A DNA stretch of 64,000 nt from Shewanella frigidimarina (GTDB taxonomy: Bacteria; Pseudomonadota; Gammaproteobacteria; Enterobacterales; Shewanellaceae): NCBI RefSeq assembly GCF_003797125.1, contig NZ_RKKE01000003.1, positions 868,001-932,000 on the forward strand, in the 5' to 3' direction. Under the pieces are notes generated by a model. That model had not been told where the DNA came from. It searched no databases and saw only the letters and a list, made by a program, of their open reading frames with translations. The stretch's first letter is position 1. The number at the start of each line of letters is the position of its first letter. Below, in pieces: positions 30,711 through 40,742 of this stretch. A program made the position numbers and the translations under genes.

Positions 30711-30757
30711 GTAAACTCCTCAATTAATCACATCATATTGTTATAATACACCAAGTA

Positions 30758-30780
30758 AAAAGGCCCCCGAAGGAGCCTTT
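30758..30780 (-). terminator. Terminator of the TonB-dependent receptor gene
   Basis: AAAGGCCCC pairs with GGAGCCTTT (one wobble), 3-5 base loop. A minus-strand T-run follows, just past the receptor stop. Confidence 0.8.
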
Positions 30781-30809
30781 CTTATATCTAATTAATGACT
30801 AATTAGTAT

Positions 30810-33416
30810 TTAGAACTTAAGAGTATAACTTGCACGATACTCACGACCGTAGTTGTTATATAGATCAGCGTTCTCAAACTTTCCATCAGGAGAAAGAACT
30901 GGATCTTCATCAGTTAGGTTGTTAATACCTAGTAAAATCGAACCATAATTACCGGCATCATAAACATAACTAATGTTATGAATTAACCATGAATCCAATT
31001 TACCTTGTTCTGCATCATCTTCAAAATAGAATGTAGATGAAGTGTAATTCATATTCCAAGATAAACTATGATCACCCATGTGATAATTAGTTGTGAATAC
31101 AGACTTGTAATCTGGCTGACCGTTCCAACCTGATGTATCACGCGACTCAGCACCACCATCAACTTCTTCGGTATAATCAAGAACAAAACTATTTGTCCAA
31201 TTAAAACCGATGTCACCGATATTAGTTTCAAATTTCGCGTTTAACGCAACGTCGATACCGGTAATTTCTAGGGTATTAGCATTGCTATAACCAGTACCGA
31301 CTTCATATGCAGAACCAATTGTTTGACCTGCAGCTGCTGGATCACGTTTTACATAGAATGTATTACTGGTCGCTAACGTACCATCATTAATACCAGACAT
31401 TACACCGGTAATAGAGCGTTGAGCAATTACGTCATCAATGTTTAGATTAAAATAATCAACTTTTAAACCAACATCATCGATAATATCCCATGCTACACCG
31501 AAGTTAACGTATTGAGATGTTTCTGGACCAAGTTCTTTGTTTGCACTGATATAAGTGTCAAATTGTCTTTCGGTACAAGGTGTCCCTGTTGCTTCACAGT
31601 ATGGTTTATCAATACCATCTTCAGCACTGTATGTAGTTGCTGCAAATAGTTGGTCCAATGCTGGAGCACGGAAAGCTTCTGAATATGATGCACGTACAAC
31701 AACATTTTCAAGTGCTTGCCAGCGTATAGCTGCTTTAGGTGCAATGTTATCACCAAAGTCACTGTAATCATCGTAACGAGCCGCTAAGTTTAATTCAATG
31801 TCATCTGTTAACGGCAATACCGCTTCGTAGAACATTGCCCACACTTGACGATCGCCTGCTGCGGAGTTACCAGCACTACCACCGATTAAACCTGCTTCTG
31901 ACTGAGCGTCATACACTTCGCTAAACTGTTGGTCAAAATATTCTAAACCTACATAATGAGCTACAGAACCACCTGGTAACTCGAAGGCATCAAAACCAAT
32001 ACCAGCATTGTATTGATCAAATATCGCACTACCTTGTGTTAAGGTTGTGGCTTTCATATTATTGATGCCAGCTTCAGAACCTAAGTCAATACCATTTGCT
32101 TGGTTATAAGCAAGACCTGAATAACTTAAGTAATACTCACCGATAGATTTGTTATCGGCAATGTTGTGGTGGTAGTAAACTTCCCACTCTGCATCATTAA
32201 GCGCACTGATTGTACCACGTAAACCAGTTAGGTAATCTTGGTTGTAATCATCTACGTTCCCATCACGAGTACCGATACCAACCCAACGGAAATAACCTTT
32301 TGCTTCTACATCAAATGGGTTATGTGGGTTATCTGCTGCCATGTTATTCCAAGGCGCTGCAGGAGGTGCATAACGACCAAATGAATTGTTTTGTGTAACC
32401 ATTACTCGGCCAAACCATTCTAGGTCTTCAGCGATTTCATAGTTAGCATCAACATATACCGTATTGCGATCTGTAGATGCTTTGTTATATGACACGTTAC
32501 CATATGCATACATACACAAATCTGAACCAGCACCAAATGCATCATCACCACGTACTTGTTTAAATACATTATCACCATATTCAGCAGCTAAATCACCACA
32601 AAGCGGAGATGGCTGATAAATGCCATCAGGACCTTTTACGCTTGCGCCATAATAACTCCAGCCATCGGTCTCAGAATATGCCTGAATAACGCCGTCACCA
32701 TTTAAGTCTTCCATCCATGGTGCAGTAAAGTCACGGTCTGCATCAGCAATGCCTTTACGATCTTGATGATCAAATGCAAAAGTAATGTTACCTTTATCCA
32801 TTTGATAGCCAGCAACAACCGAGAATTCTTTACTCGTTAAGCCGCCATCACGGTCACGTGAACCACCACCGACATTGAATTCAATACCTTGATAGTTCTT
32901 TTTCATGATGATGTTAACAACACCAGCAATCGCGTCAGAACCATAAGTTGAAGATGCACCATCAGTTAGAATTTCGATACGTTCAACTGCAGCCATTGGA
33001 ATAGCGTTCAAGTTAGCAGATGCACCACCTAGCGTTGGTGAACCTGGGAAACGCTTACCGTCAATAAGTACTAAAGTACGGCTTGAGCCTGCACCACGTA
33101 GGTTAATAGTTGCTTGAGATTGTGCAGAACTACCTGAACGCTCAGAGAATGAACCGAAAGAGTTCAAGTTACTGTTACGAAGTGCATCAGCAACTGTAAA
33201 GTTACCTTCCATCTTCATATCTTCAGTTGTAATGGTCGTAATTGGCGAAGCGCCTTCAAGGTCAGAACGCTTAATGCGCGAACCAGTAACCTCGATACGT
33301 TCTACTTTTGCGCCATCTTCATCAGCAGCAAAAACTGCTGGTGAAGCAAATGCGGCTGCTGCTGCACCACTGATCAGTGCTAAGCGCACCGACTTAGCTA
33401 ATACGTTCTTATGCAT
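30810..33416 (-). CDS. TonB-dependent outer-membrane receptor
   Basis: The 868-residue protein has a signal peptide (ISGAAAAAFASPAVFA) and a TonB-box-like VERIEVTGSRI right after it. The plug domain includes RTLVLIDGKRF and VERIEILTDGASSTYGSDAIAGVVNI, and a 22-strand barrel ends in the outer-membrane signature YRASYTLKF. The plug style (GSRIKRSD, LNLR-type ring) is that of the large marine receptor group for oligosaccharides or peptides; the substrate is unknown. The nearby TonB2 operon is its likely energy source. Confidence 0.93.
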   Translation of the reverse strand: MHKNVLAKSVRLALISGAAAAAFASPAVFAADEDGAKVERIEVTGSRIKRSDLEGASPITTITTEDMKMEGNFTVADALRNSNLNSFGSFSERSGSSAQSQATINLRGAGSSRTLVLIDGKRFPGSPTLGGASANLNAIPMAAVERIEILTDGASSTYGSDAIAGVVNIIMKKNYQGIEFNVGGGSRDRDGGLTSKEFSVVAGYQMDKGNITFAFDHQDRKGIADADRDFTAPWMEDLNGDGVIQAYSETDGWSYYGASVKGPDGIYQPSPLCGDLAAEYGDNVFKQVRGDDAFGAGSDLCMYAYGNVSYNKASTDRNTVYVDANYEIAEDLEWFGRVMVTQNNSFGRYAPPAAPWNNMAADNPHNPFDVEAKGYFRWVGIGTRDGNVDDYNQDYLTGLRGTISALNDAEWEVYYHHNIADNKSIGEYYLSYSGLAYNQANGIDLGSEAGINNMKATTLTQGSAIFDQYNAGIGFDAFELPGGSVAHYVGLEYFDQQFSEVYDAQSEAGLIGGSAGNSAAGDRQVWAMFYEAVLPLTDDIELNLAARYDDYSDFGDNIAPKAAIRWQALENVVVRASYSEAFRAPALDQLFAATTYSAEDGIDKPYCEATGTPCTERQFDTYISANKELGPETSQYVNFGVAWDIIDDVGLKVDYFNLNIDDVIAQRSITGVMSGINDGTLATSNTFYVKRDPAAAGQTIGSAYEVGTGYSNANTLEITGIDVALNAKFETNIGDIGFNWTNSFVLDYTEEVDGGAESRDTSGWNGQPDYKSVFTTNYHMGDHSLSWNMNYTSSTFYFEDDAEQGKLDSWLIHNISYVYDAGNYGSILLGINNLTDEDPVLSPDGKFENADLYNNYGREYRASYTLKF

Positions 33417-33991
33417 TGTCTATCTCCCTGGACTTTTTTATGTCTTTCTTATAATGCTAACAACCTTTTTAGGTGTTAGTTCAATGAGGGGATGCAACAA
33501 AAAACAATCACAACCTCTCAACTACAGATGCAATAAAATCACATTTGAAACAACTAATCAACATTTGAAAGGTCGTAAGTGCAAAAGTTAATCAAATGTA
33601 ACAACTTTAACTGTTAACAAATATGAACAGGTCATTATTTTTATTATTATAAACAATGAGTTAAATTTAATTAATTATTACAGAAATATCATACGAGGCC
33701 TAAAGTAAAAAAGTTAACTATTTGTTTAAAAAAGACATTTACCCCATGGAGGTACTTTTTTATCACTTCTAGTAAACATAAAAATGTTAAGTGACAATAA
33801 ATAAGGCTATGTAAGCAATTGCTTAACATTAATCGTCTAGATAAATCTTCGTTGATAGAGTTAGTCAGATTTGTGCTTCATCAAACCATGCTTGATGTCT
33901 TTACTGACTTAATTAAGGAAGGATACGAACAAAACACCATTTATGTTAGTTGACATTGGAAAACTTAAAGTTGAAGGTTTAGTGAGTTAAT
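33417..33991. other. Intergenic region upstream of the receptor gene
   Basis: About 575 AT-rich bases with no credible gene. Close to the receptor start, ACATTTGAAA occurs twice 20 bases apart (33541-33550 and 33561-33570), suggesting paired regulator sites on one DNA face. A 14-base palindrome TAAGCAATTGCTTA lies at 33812-33825. Confidence 0.5.
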
Positions 33992-36370
33992 TTAAAGCAA
34001 TAGGAGTTGATTATTTACCAGTGAGTCAAAGCTATGACCACACAGTTGTAGAATGGGCTCTGCTATGGGTTGGATTTGTTTACAAATGTAGTATTCATAA
34101 TCAATATTTTGAGGTTTTGCTTCTATGGTTTGTGCACCTGTGAGCGTCATTATATATCGAATCTGTTGTCCCTTGCGGGTAACGCTTACATCTCCGAGTA
34201 GTTCGGCAAGCTGTTTCGCGGCTTTAACATGGGGTGACGACTTTGCGGTATAATCTTCAACATTGCGTCTTAATCGTTTTTTAAAGATAAGTTCATTGTC
34301 TCGAGCACCACACTTAATTGCCGCGAGCTCATTACTCAAAAAATCAATGACATCCTCGCCCTTGAAAAATAATTCATATAAATGGTACTGCATCCTTCTT
34401 GCAATAGGGCTCCAATCACTTCTCACTTGCTCCATACCTTTAAAAGTCAGAGTTAATTGTTGCTGATCATTTGACATCGCGCCGACATAACGCTTTTTAC
34501 TGCCTTCATCCGAGCCTCTTAAAGTAGGCATAATAAATTGTTCAAAGTGGGTTTCAAATTCCAACTCAAGATAACTGTCTAATTGATATTCTTCTACACA
34601 CCATTCAAGCCAACGTTGGGTTATTGATACTGATAGGTGTTTACCAACCGCTTGGATATCTTTAATACCATGATTACCCCCTAACCAGACAAAGGTAGAG
34701 TCGGTATCACCGTAAATCACTTGATAGCCGCACTCTTCTATCCATTGCTTTGTGAGTTTCATAATTTGATGACCGCGCATGGTAATCGAACTGGCTAACT
34801 TAGCGTCATGAAATACACAACCTCGTGAGCCTAGTACGCCATACAATGAGTTCATAATAATTTTTATCGCTTGTGATAACGGCGCATTTCTATCTCGTTT
34901 GGCCAGTTCTCTTTGCTCTGCAAGGCTGGCAACTAATGCAGGTAAAATAGGCGATTTCCGACTAAATTGAGCACCTAAATATCCAGCCACTGTCGTTGCA
35001 TCACCTTTTACTTCACTAGCGTAAAGCCCCTCAACTAAGCCTTTAGGATCGATAAGGAATGTTCTAATAATCGACGGATATAGACTTTTAAAATCTAATA
35101 CTAAAACATCTTTATAATAACCTGGTATAGAAGACATAACATATCCACCAGGGCTTTCTAAGCCTTGGCTAGCGGGTTGTGCAGGTGCTACAAAACCACT
35201 TCGATGTAAGTGAGGCAGATACAAATGATAAAATGCCGCAATCGATGCACCCACTCGGCCGAACTCCAAACCCGTTAACTTAGCACGTTCAATAGCAAAA
35301 TCTAACAACTGTGTTTTTTCAAAAATATCCCACACTAGCCGGCAGTCTGTAATATTATAAAAAGCCAATGCATTTTTATCTTGTTCAAATAAATGGGTAA
35401 TTTCTTGGCCACGATTTTCTACATGATCAATGGCTTTACCTTCAGATAATAATTGCCGTGATACAGACTCTAACGAAAAACTATCAAACTGATAAAATGC
35501 CGCTTTAAGCCAATCAATACCATCCAACACCACGCGCCCAGGTAAAGAGAGTGTTTCAGGCCTATATTTATCGGCAATTTTCCAGCTCAGTTCGGTATGT
35601 CCTCTACCAATTAATAATGGAATTTGATGTAAAACACAGCGTTTGAACAACAAGGCTAAATCAAAGGTCACTACTGCCCAACCGATAATAATATCGGGAT
35701 CATAGTCGCTAAACCACGCTATTAAATGATGTATCAGTTCAATCTCATTTTGTACCCAAACGATAAAATCATGACATTCTGCTTGCGGTTCGCCCACCAT
35801 AAACACACATTGATAATCGGCACCATATAAACCAACCGAATAAAGTTCCCCAGTAAAACTACACTCAAAATCCAGTGAAACCATTTTTAATGGGATATCT
35901 ACTAGTTCGTTGCTGGGCATTTTTCTGGCCCGATTAATCGATAACAAAGGAATAGTTGAAGTTGGATTACGCTCTTGATAATGGCCTGAGCATTCAATAT
36001 CTAAGGCGATAAACCGTTCAATTAGGTAGCGTTGCTCAGGCCTAATATCGGCTTCAAATAAGGTAATACCGATATCACTAGCAATACGACCAAGTAATTT
36101 CAATTGAGTATTTGATTTAAGATACAGCGCACTGATAGGTTCATGTGCAAAACTCAGCAATGATATTGTCTCAGCCTTAAGAGCAAAACCGACTTTTTGA
36201 CTTAATTGATCCACATCTTGCTGACGACAGAAACAGATCACTTCACTGTGATATAGTTCAGCTAATACAGGTCCTTCAGCGGTTTTGATATAATACTGAA
36301 GGACTAATTTTCCATGCCGATAAATAGCATGGCGAGTTAATACTCGTCCCTTCACATGGGTATTAGTCAT
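33992..36370 (-). CDS. polB: DNA polymerase II
   Basis: The 792-residue family B polymerase acts in SOS-linked replication restart. Exonuclease motifs include SLDFECSF and YDPDIIIGWAVVTFDL. Polymerase motifs are DFKSLYPSIIRTF (motif A), KIIMNSLYGVLGS (motif B) and YGDTDSTFVW (motif C). The start chosen is ATG 36370, because MTNTHVKGRVLTRH aligns with the E. coli N-terminus (ILTRHW). A TTG at 36424 would add 18 residues. The shared LexA box upstream (36457-36472) supports SOS control. Confidence 0.95.
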   Translation of the reverse strand: MTNTHVKGRVLTRHAIYRHGKLVLQYYIKTAEGPVLAELYHSEVICFCRQQDVDQLSQKVGFALKAETISLLSFAHEPISALYLKSNTQLKLLGRIASDIGITLFEADIRPEQRYLIERFIALDIECSGHYQERNPTSTIPLLSINRARKMPSNELVDIPLKMVSLDFECSFTGELYSVGLYGADYQCVFMVGEPQAECHDFIVWVQNEIELIHHLIAWFSDYDPDIIIGWAVVTFDLALLFKRCVLHQIPLLIGRGHTELSWKIADKYRPETLSLPGRVVLDGIDWLKAAFYQFDSFSLESVSRQLLSEGKAIDHVENRGQEITHLFEQDKNALAFYNITDCRLVWDIFEKTQLLDFAIERAKLTGLEFGRVGASIAAFYHLYLPHLHRSGFVAPAQPASQGLESPGGYVMSSIPGYYKDVLVLDFKSLYPSIIRTFLIDPKGLVEGLYASEVKGDATTVAGYLGAQFSRKSPILPALVASLAEQRELAKRDRNAPLSQAIKIIMNSLYGVLGSRGCVFHDAKLASSITMRGHQIMKLTKQWIEECGYQVIYGDTDSTFVWLGGNHGIKDIQAVGKHLSVSITQRWLEWCVEEYQLDSYLELEFETHFEQFIMPTLRGSDEGSKKRYVGAMSNDQQQLTLTFKGMEQVRSDWSPIARRMQYHLYELFFKGEDVIDFLSNELAAIKCGARDNELIFKKRLRRNVEDYTAKSSPHVKAAKQLAELLGDVSVTRKGQQIRYIMTLTGAQTIEAKPQNIDYEYYICKQIQPIAEPILQLCGHSFDSLVNNQLLLL

Positions 36371-36456
36371 TGGATAATCTGTTGGCTTCACAACGGGTTT
36401 GAATTCCTGCACAAGTTTACTCAATTTGATTTATTACTTCGTGGCATGCTAATTCA

Positions 36457-36472
36457 CTGTTATTATGTACAG
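36457..36472. promoter_or_regulatory. LexA (SOS) box shared by polB and dinG
   Basis: CTGTTATTATGTACAG is a perfect CTGT-N8-ACAG LexA core with an AT-rich centre. It lies between the divergent starts of polB and dinG, both known members of the E. coli LexA regulon. Confidence 0.9.
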
Positions 36473-36505
36473 CATAATTCAGTCTATGTAGAAATCATAC
36501 TTCCT

Positions 36506-38581
36506 ATGCTACCGGATAACATAAAAAGTCAAATTCGCACCATTTACAAAGAAATTGCAGCCTCTATGCCGCAATTTCGTTCTCGTCGCGAACAAAACTA
36601 TATGGTAGCTGAAATATCCAAAACCTTAGCGGGTGAGTATGACAAAGACCGTCGTATCATTGTGGTTGAAGCAGGTACCGGTATTGGTAAATCCTTGTCT
36701 TATATCTTAGGTGCAATCCCTTTAGCCATCTCGAGTAAAAAGAAAGTCTGTATTGCTACTGCAACCGTGGCACTTCAAGAACAATTACTCCATAAAGATC
36801 TACCTCATTTTTTACAACAATCAGGTATTGAGTTTAAATTTGGTTTGGTAAAAGGTCGTCAGCGCTACGTATGTTTAGCCAAGCTTGAAGCCATGATCGG
36901 GGCACAAGACAGCTCGCAAATAGCCATGTGGCAAACTAAACCCGACCAAAGTCAAATTAACGAATTACAAAAATTGCATCAAGATTTTCATCAAAAACGC
37001 TGGAATGGTGAAATTGATACCTTAAAGCACCCTATCCCTGATTTTTTGTGGCAGCAAATTTGCTGTGATAAGCACAGCTGTCATCGTCAAGTATCGGCGC
37101 ACCATAATTGCCCGTTTCATAAAGCCCGTGAAGATGTCGACACTTGGGATGTACTCATTGTTAACCACAGTCTGCTATTTGCCGATTTAGAACTTGGCGG
37201 CGGCGTCATTTTACCAGAACCAGAAGACATGTTTTATGTTATCGACGAAGCTCATCACTTACCTATTGTCGCCAGAGATTTCTCCAGTGCTCAAGCCACA
37301 CTTCGTGGAGCATGCGATTGGTTAGAAAAAGCATCGAAGACCTGTTCTAAGTTACAAAATCAACTAAAAACCACTCATATCATTGCCCCTGTACAAGCAA
37401 TGCTTGATCACACCACAGAGTTAACCAATTTACTGACTCAGGTTGCTCATTTCTGTGATACCCAACCGCAGTTATTCGCTAACCCTGAATCCAGACTTCG
37501 TTTTGAACATGGCCAATTGCCTCAATCATTATTAATACAGGCAGAAAATCTTGCCACAGCATCAGGTTCAGCAGTAAAGCAATTTAACAAAGTGGTATCA
37601 GTATTAACTGAAGCAATAAAAGATGGTGAAGTGCCTAAACACCAGTCAGAAGGGTTGTTATCAGAAACTGGATTCATTTTACAACGGCTGGATAATTTAC
37701 ATAAGTTGTGGAAGATGATGGCTAAAGAAGACAGTAAAAAAGGCGCGCCAATGGCACGTTGGGCTGAATTAATTACTGGTAAACAACAAGATTATTTATT
37801 TTGTTCATCACCTATAGAAGTCGGTTTTATGCTTGAATCTATGTTATGGCAAAAAGCCGCTGGAGTGGTGTTATGCAGCGCAACGCTTCGAGCCTTAAAC
37901 AGCTTCAACCATTTTGCTCATCAAGTGGGATTATCAATGAATGATGGTAGTCGTTTTTTGGCCTTGTTATCCCCTTTCGATTACGAAAATAATGCGACTT
38001 TATTTATACCTCAAATGGTGTGCGAACCGACTGACGATAATTACACCACCGAACTAGCACAACATATTGTGACACTCATCGATGGTGAAATGGCCACATT
38101 AGTGCTGTTTGCTTCATATTGGCAAATGGATAAAGTGGTTGAGCTAGTTGAAGGTAAAATCCCTAAAGATCAGCTTTTTGTTCAAGGCGCTATTCCGCGT
38201 CAACAGATATTAGAACAACACAAAAAACGCTGTGATGACGGTCTACCCAGTGTTATTTTCGGTACTGGCAGTTTTTCTGAGGGGCTTGATTTACCAGGTG
38301 ATTACTTAACAAACCTAATCATAACCAAACTGCCGTTTGCCGTCCCAACCTCACCAGTAGAACAAGCTCACGCAGAATACTTAAAAGTAAAAGGTGGTAA
38401 TCCTTTTTTACAGCTGACAATTCCTGACGCTTCACGTAAATTAGTCCAAAGTTGTGGCCGACTGTTACGAAAAGAGCAAGATTATGGTCGAGTTACCATT
38501 TTAGACCGTCGTTTGGTCACTAAACGTTATGGCAAATCATTAATTGATGCCCTTCCTCCTTTTAGACGTGTTATTGAATAG
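36506..38581 (+). CDS. dinG: ATP-dependent DNA helicase DinG
   Basis: The 691-residue iron-sulfur 5'-3' helicase of the XPD family unwinds R-loops and forks under stress. It has Walker A EAGTGIGKS, the iron-sulfur cysteines in RYVCLAK, CCDKHSCH and HNCPF, DEAH in YVIDEAHHL, and helicase motif VI SCGRLLRKEQDYG. The start chosen is ATG 36506 (MLPDNIKSQIR), which fits family length (E. coli 716). The frame is open upstream to 36356 but that part overlaps polB and the LexA box. It heads a run of plus-strand genes. Confidence 0.95.
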   Translation: MLPDNIKSQIRTIYKEIAASMPQFRSRREQNYMVAEISKTLAGEYDKDRRIIVVEAGTGIGKSLSYILGAIPLAISSKKKVCIATATVALQEQLLHKDLPHFLQQSGIEFKFGLVKGRQRYVCLAKLEAMIGAQDSSQIAMWQTKPDQSQINELQKLHQDFHQKRWNGEIDTLKHPIPDFLWQQICCDKHSCHRQVSAHHNCPFHKAREDVDTWDVLIVNHSLLFADLELGGGVILPEPEDMFYVIDEAHHLPIVARDFSSAQATLRGACDWLEKASKTCSKLQNQLKTTHIIAPVQAMLDHTTELTNLLTQVAHFCDTQPQLFANPESRLRFEHGQLPQSLLIQAENLATASGSAVKQFNKVVSVLTEAIKDGEVPKHQSEGLLSETGFILQRLDNLHKLWKMMAKEDSKKGAPMARWAELITGKQQDYLFCSSPIEVGFMLESMLWQKAAGVVLCSATLRALNSFNHFAHQVGLSMNDGSRFLALLSPFDYENNATLFIPQMVCEPTDDNYTTELAQHIVTLIDGEMATLVLFASYWQMDKVVELVEGKIPKDQLFVQGAIPRQQILEQHKKRCDDGLPSVIFGTGSFSEGLDLPGDYLTNLIITKLPFAVPTSPVEQAHAEYLKVKGGNPFLQLTIPDASRKLVQSCGRLLRKEQDYGRVTILDRRLVTKRYGKSLIDALPPFRRVIE

Positions 38582-38589
38582 GTATTGAG

Positions 38590-39363
38590 TTGGATTTATT
38601 ATTAGACCCTAGCCATTGGGCTATATTAGCGGTCATCGGTATACTTGCTGGTTTTATTGATGCCATTGTTGGCGGTGGTGGACTTCTGTCTATTCCAGCA
38701 TTACTAACGGTTGGAATCCCACCACATTTAGCATTAGGAACCAATAAGTTAGCAGCATGTTTTGGTTCTCTTACATCGAGCTATACTTTTTATAAACAAC
38801 ATCTATTTAACCCTGCATTATGGAAAGCATGTTTTTTTGCCACTCTGGTAGGGTCTATTGCAGGTTGTGGTTTAGTATTTCTAATTGACCCACTATGGCT
38901 AGACAAAATACTACCACTACTGATCATTAGCATTGCGATTTATACCTTATTTAGCCCCAAAGCGATGGGGGACAAAAATACTATCGCTCCAAAATATCGC
39001 TCACCCAAATACAAGCAGATTAGCCAAGGTTTTATTTTGGGCGGATACGATGGATTTGCAGGGCCAGGAATTGGTGCTTTTTGGACAGTATCGTCTATCT
39101 CGCTGCATAAACTGCCTCTATTACACAGCTGTGGATTAGCTCGAGTGATGACCGCGGTGAGTAATATCACAGCGCTCATTATCTTTGCATCAATGGGACA
39201 AGTGCAATGGATACTCGGCTTATGGATGGGAATATGCATGATGGCAGGTTCATTTATTGGTGCAAGAAGTGCAATTAGATTTGGGATACCTTTTATTAAG
39301 CCAATATTCATTATTATGGTATTGTCGATAGCAGTCCATCTTACGTGGAGTGCATGGGCATGA
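38590..39363 (+). CDS. TSUP (TauE/SafE) family membrane permease
   Basis: The 257-residue protein has about eight membrane helices and the family N-terminal signature GFIDAIVGGGGLLSIPALL, plus the second repeat GGYDGFAGPGIGAFW. The start is TTG at 38590, 8 bases after dinG. TSUP members export or import sulfite, sulfonates or related anions; the substrate here is unknown. Its stop overlaps the priC start (ATGA). Confidence 0.88.
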   Translation: MDLLLDPSHWAILAVIGILAGFIDAIVGGGGLLSIPALLTVGIPPHLALGTNKLAACFGSLTSSYTFYKQHLFNPALWKACFFATLVGSIAGCGLVFLIDPLWLDKILPLLIISIAIYTLFSPKAMGDKNTIAPKYRSPKYKQISQGFILGGYDGFAGPGIGAFWTVSSISLHKLPLLHSCGLARVMTAVSNITALIIFASMGQVQWILGLWMGICMMAGSFIGARSAIRFGIPFIKPIFIIMVLSIAVHLTWSAWA

Positions 39364-40022
39364 ACACCCAACAATTGGTCTCGATGTTAAAACAACAGCT
39401 CGCGAAACTTGAACAAGACGCATTAATACACGACCAGAATTTAGCGCCTTCACAACGGCAGTCTTTACAAGAAATCGAACGCTTTAACAGTCAACTATTT
39501 GCCCAACAAGGAGCCCAACTTAGCCCTTGTATCACCCAGTTACGTCAAGACATTAAACAACTCGAAAAACAGCTTTATCTTAAGTTGGGTGGTAATGTTA
39601 TCCAACTCAGTTGCGATCGTATTCAAGACCGATTTAGTGCGTTACGCAGAGCATTACTGACCACTCACATCAATCTTAAATCTGAACAACAGCGCAAAGC
39701 CAGTAACCGTGCCCGATATGCAAAAAAACAACAACAAGCAATACAAGACAGTGGATTTGGTTGGATAGCCAGCAATGTGATGCAAAACAGCCATCAACTC
39801 TATGCTGAACTCAATAAACATTTAAATTGGGCAAAAAAAATAGAGCAAAAAATACAACAAATGGAAGCATCTCTTGAATTCTGTCATAGTGATGACAAAA
39901 TAAAACTGCAAAATGATATTCTTTCTATGCACCGTCGGTTAGGAAAGTGTAAACAAGCAACCAGTTATATTGAAGAGCGTATTCAACTTTTTGAACGACC
40001 TCGCCAAAGTTACCCACGTTAA
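39360..40022 (+). CDS. priC: Primosomal replication protein N'' (PriC)
   Basis: The 220-residue, highly helical protein loads DnaB at stalled forks. It is related to E. coli PriC by the N-terminal coil ending RFNSQLFAQQGAQL and the C-terminal block MHRRLGKCKQATSYIEERI, where PriC has ARLARCRHALEKIENRL. The start chosen is ATG 39360, which overlaps the TSUP stop as ATGA. PriC proteins diverge strongly, so this call is good but not certain. Its position behind dinG fits a replication-restart theme. Confidence 0.8.
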   Translation: MNTQQLVSMLKQQLAKLEQDALIHDQNLAPSQRQSLQEIERFNSQLFAQQGAQLSPCITQLRQDIKQLEKQLYLKLGGNVIQLSCDRIQDRFSALRRALLTTHINLKSEQQRKASNRARYAKKQQQAIQDSGFGWIASNVMQNSHQLYAELNKHLNWAKKIEQKIQQMEASLEFCHSDDKIKLQNDILSMHRRLGKCKQATSYIEERIQLFERPRQSYPR

Positions 40023-40031
40023 GGAGCAACA

Positions 40032-40742
40032 ATGAAATCTTTATTTACCACAAGTGCGCTTTTGGCATTTTTAACATCATCGTCAGTATTAGCAGCTAAT
40101 TTAACCATTCCAATGTCATTTGAGTACCTAGCACTTGATGGTGCAGAAGTTGAAACCAGTATGTTCAGCCATCAATCAGATTTAGCGTTAACCAATGGTG
40201 TCCATAAAATTGCTGTTCGTTATCATGATGTGATTGATGATTCCTTTAGTGACAGTCAATCTTTTGTAAAATCAACGCCTTTAATTGTGACGTTAACGGT
40301 TGATGGCGATCATCAATATCTATTACAACCCGCTGATGGCGACATCATTAAGAATCCAAAAGCATTCGCAAAAAAACCACAAATCAGCATTAAACGCCAA
40401 GATAATGCTGCGGTAACTTACAATGTAGAACAAACTAATTTTACTGAGAACTCATTTATAACTAGTCTGTTTAACAATAAAAACCAGCATGATATTGAAA
40501 CCTTATCAGCTTCAGCTACGGGTGACGGCAGTCAACCGATACAAGCATTAGCAGTCAAATCAGATATTGAATCTGCTACGATGAGTGCACCTATTATCGC
40601 AACTGTGCCAGCAGCAGTGCCAGCAGCAACGGCTCAAAAGCCGACTCCAGCACAAGCAGAACAAATGCTGCAATATTGGTGGTTACAAGCCGATGACAAA
40701 ACCCGTAAAGAATTTATGGGCTGGGCAATAAAACAACTGTAA
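40032..40742 (+). CDS. DUF2057 (YccT-like) exported protein
   Basis: The 236-residue protein has a signal peptide (MKSLFTTSALLAFLTSSSVLA) followed by the DUF2057 domain (ANLTIPMSFEYLALDG; GVHKIAVRYHDVIDD). It has an alanine/proline-rich linker near residue 195 and a charged C-terminus. The family is periplasmic and uncharacterised. It ends in a TAATG overlap with the deacetylase-like gene, so the two are coupled. Confidence 0.83.
   Translation: MKSLFTTSALLAFLTSSSVLAANLTIPMSFEYLALDGAEVETSMFSHQSDLALTNGVHKIAVRYHDVIDDSFSDSQSFVKSTPLIVTLTVDGDHQYLLQPADGDIIKNPKAFAKKPQISIKRQDNAAVTYNVEQTNFTENSFITSLFNNKNQHDIETLSASATGDGSQPIQALAVKSDIESATMSAPIIATVPAAVPAATAQKPTPAQAEQMLQYWWLQADDKTRKEFMGWAIKQL

Noticed and set aside
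33812..33825. 14-base palindrome TAAGCAATTGCTTA as an operator
   Set aside because: It is about 400 bases from the receptor start in AT-rich DNA and could be chance; only noted in the intergenic entry.
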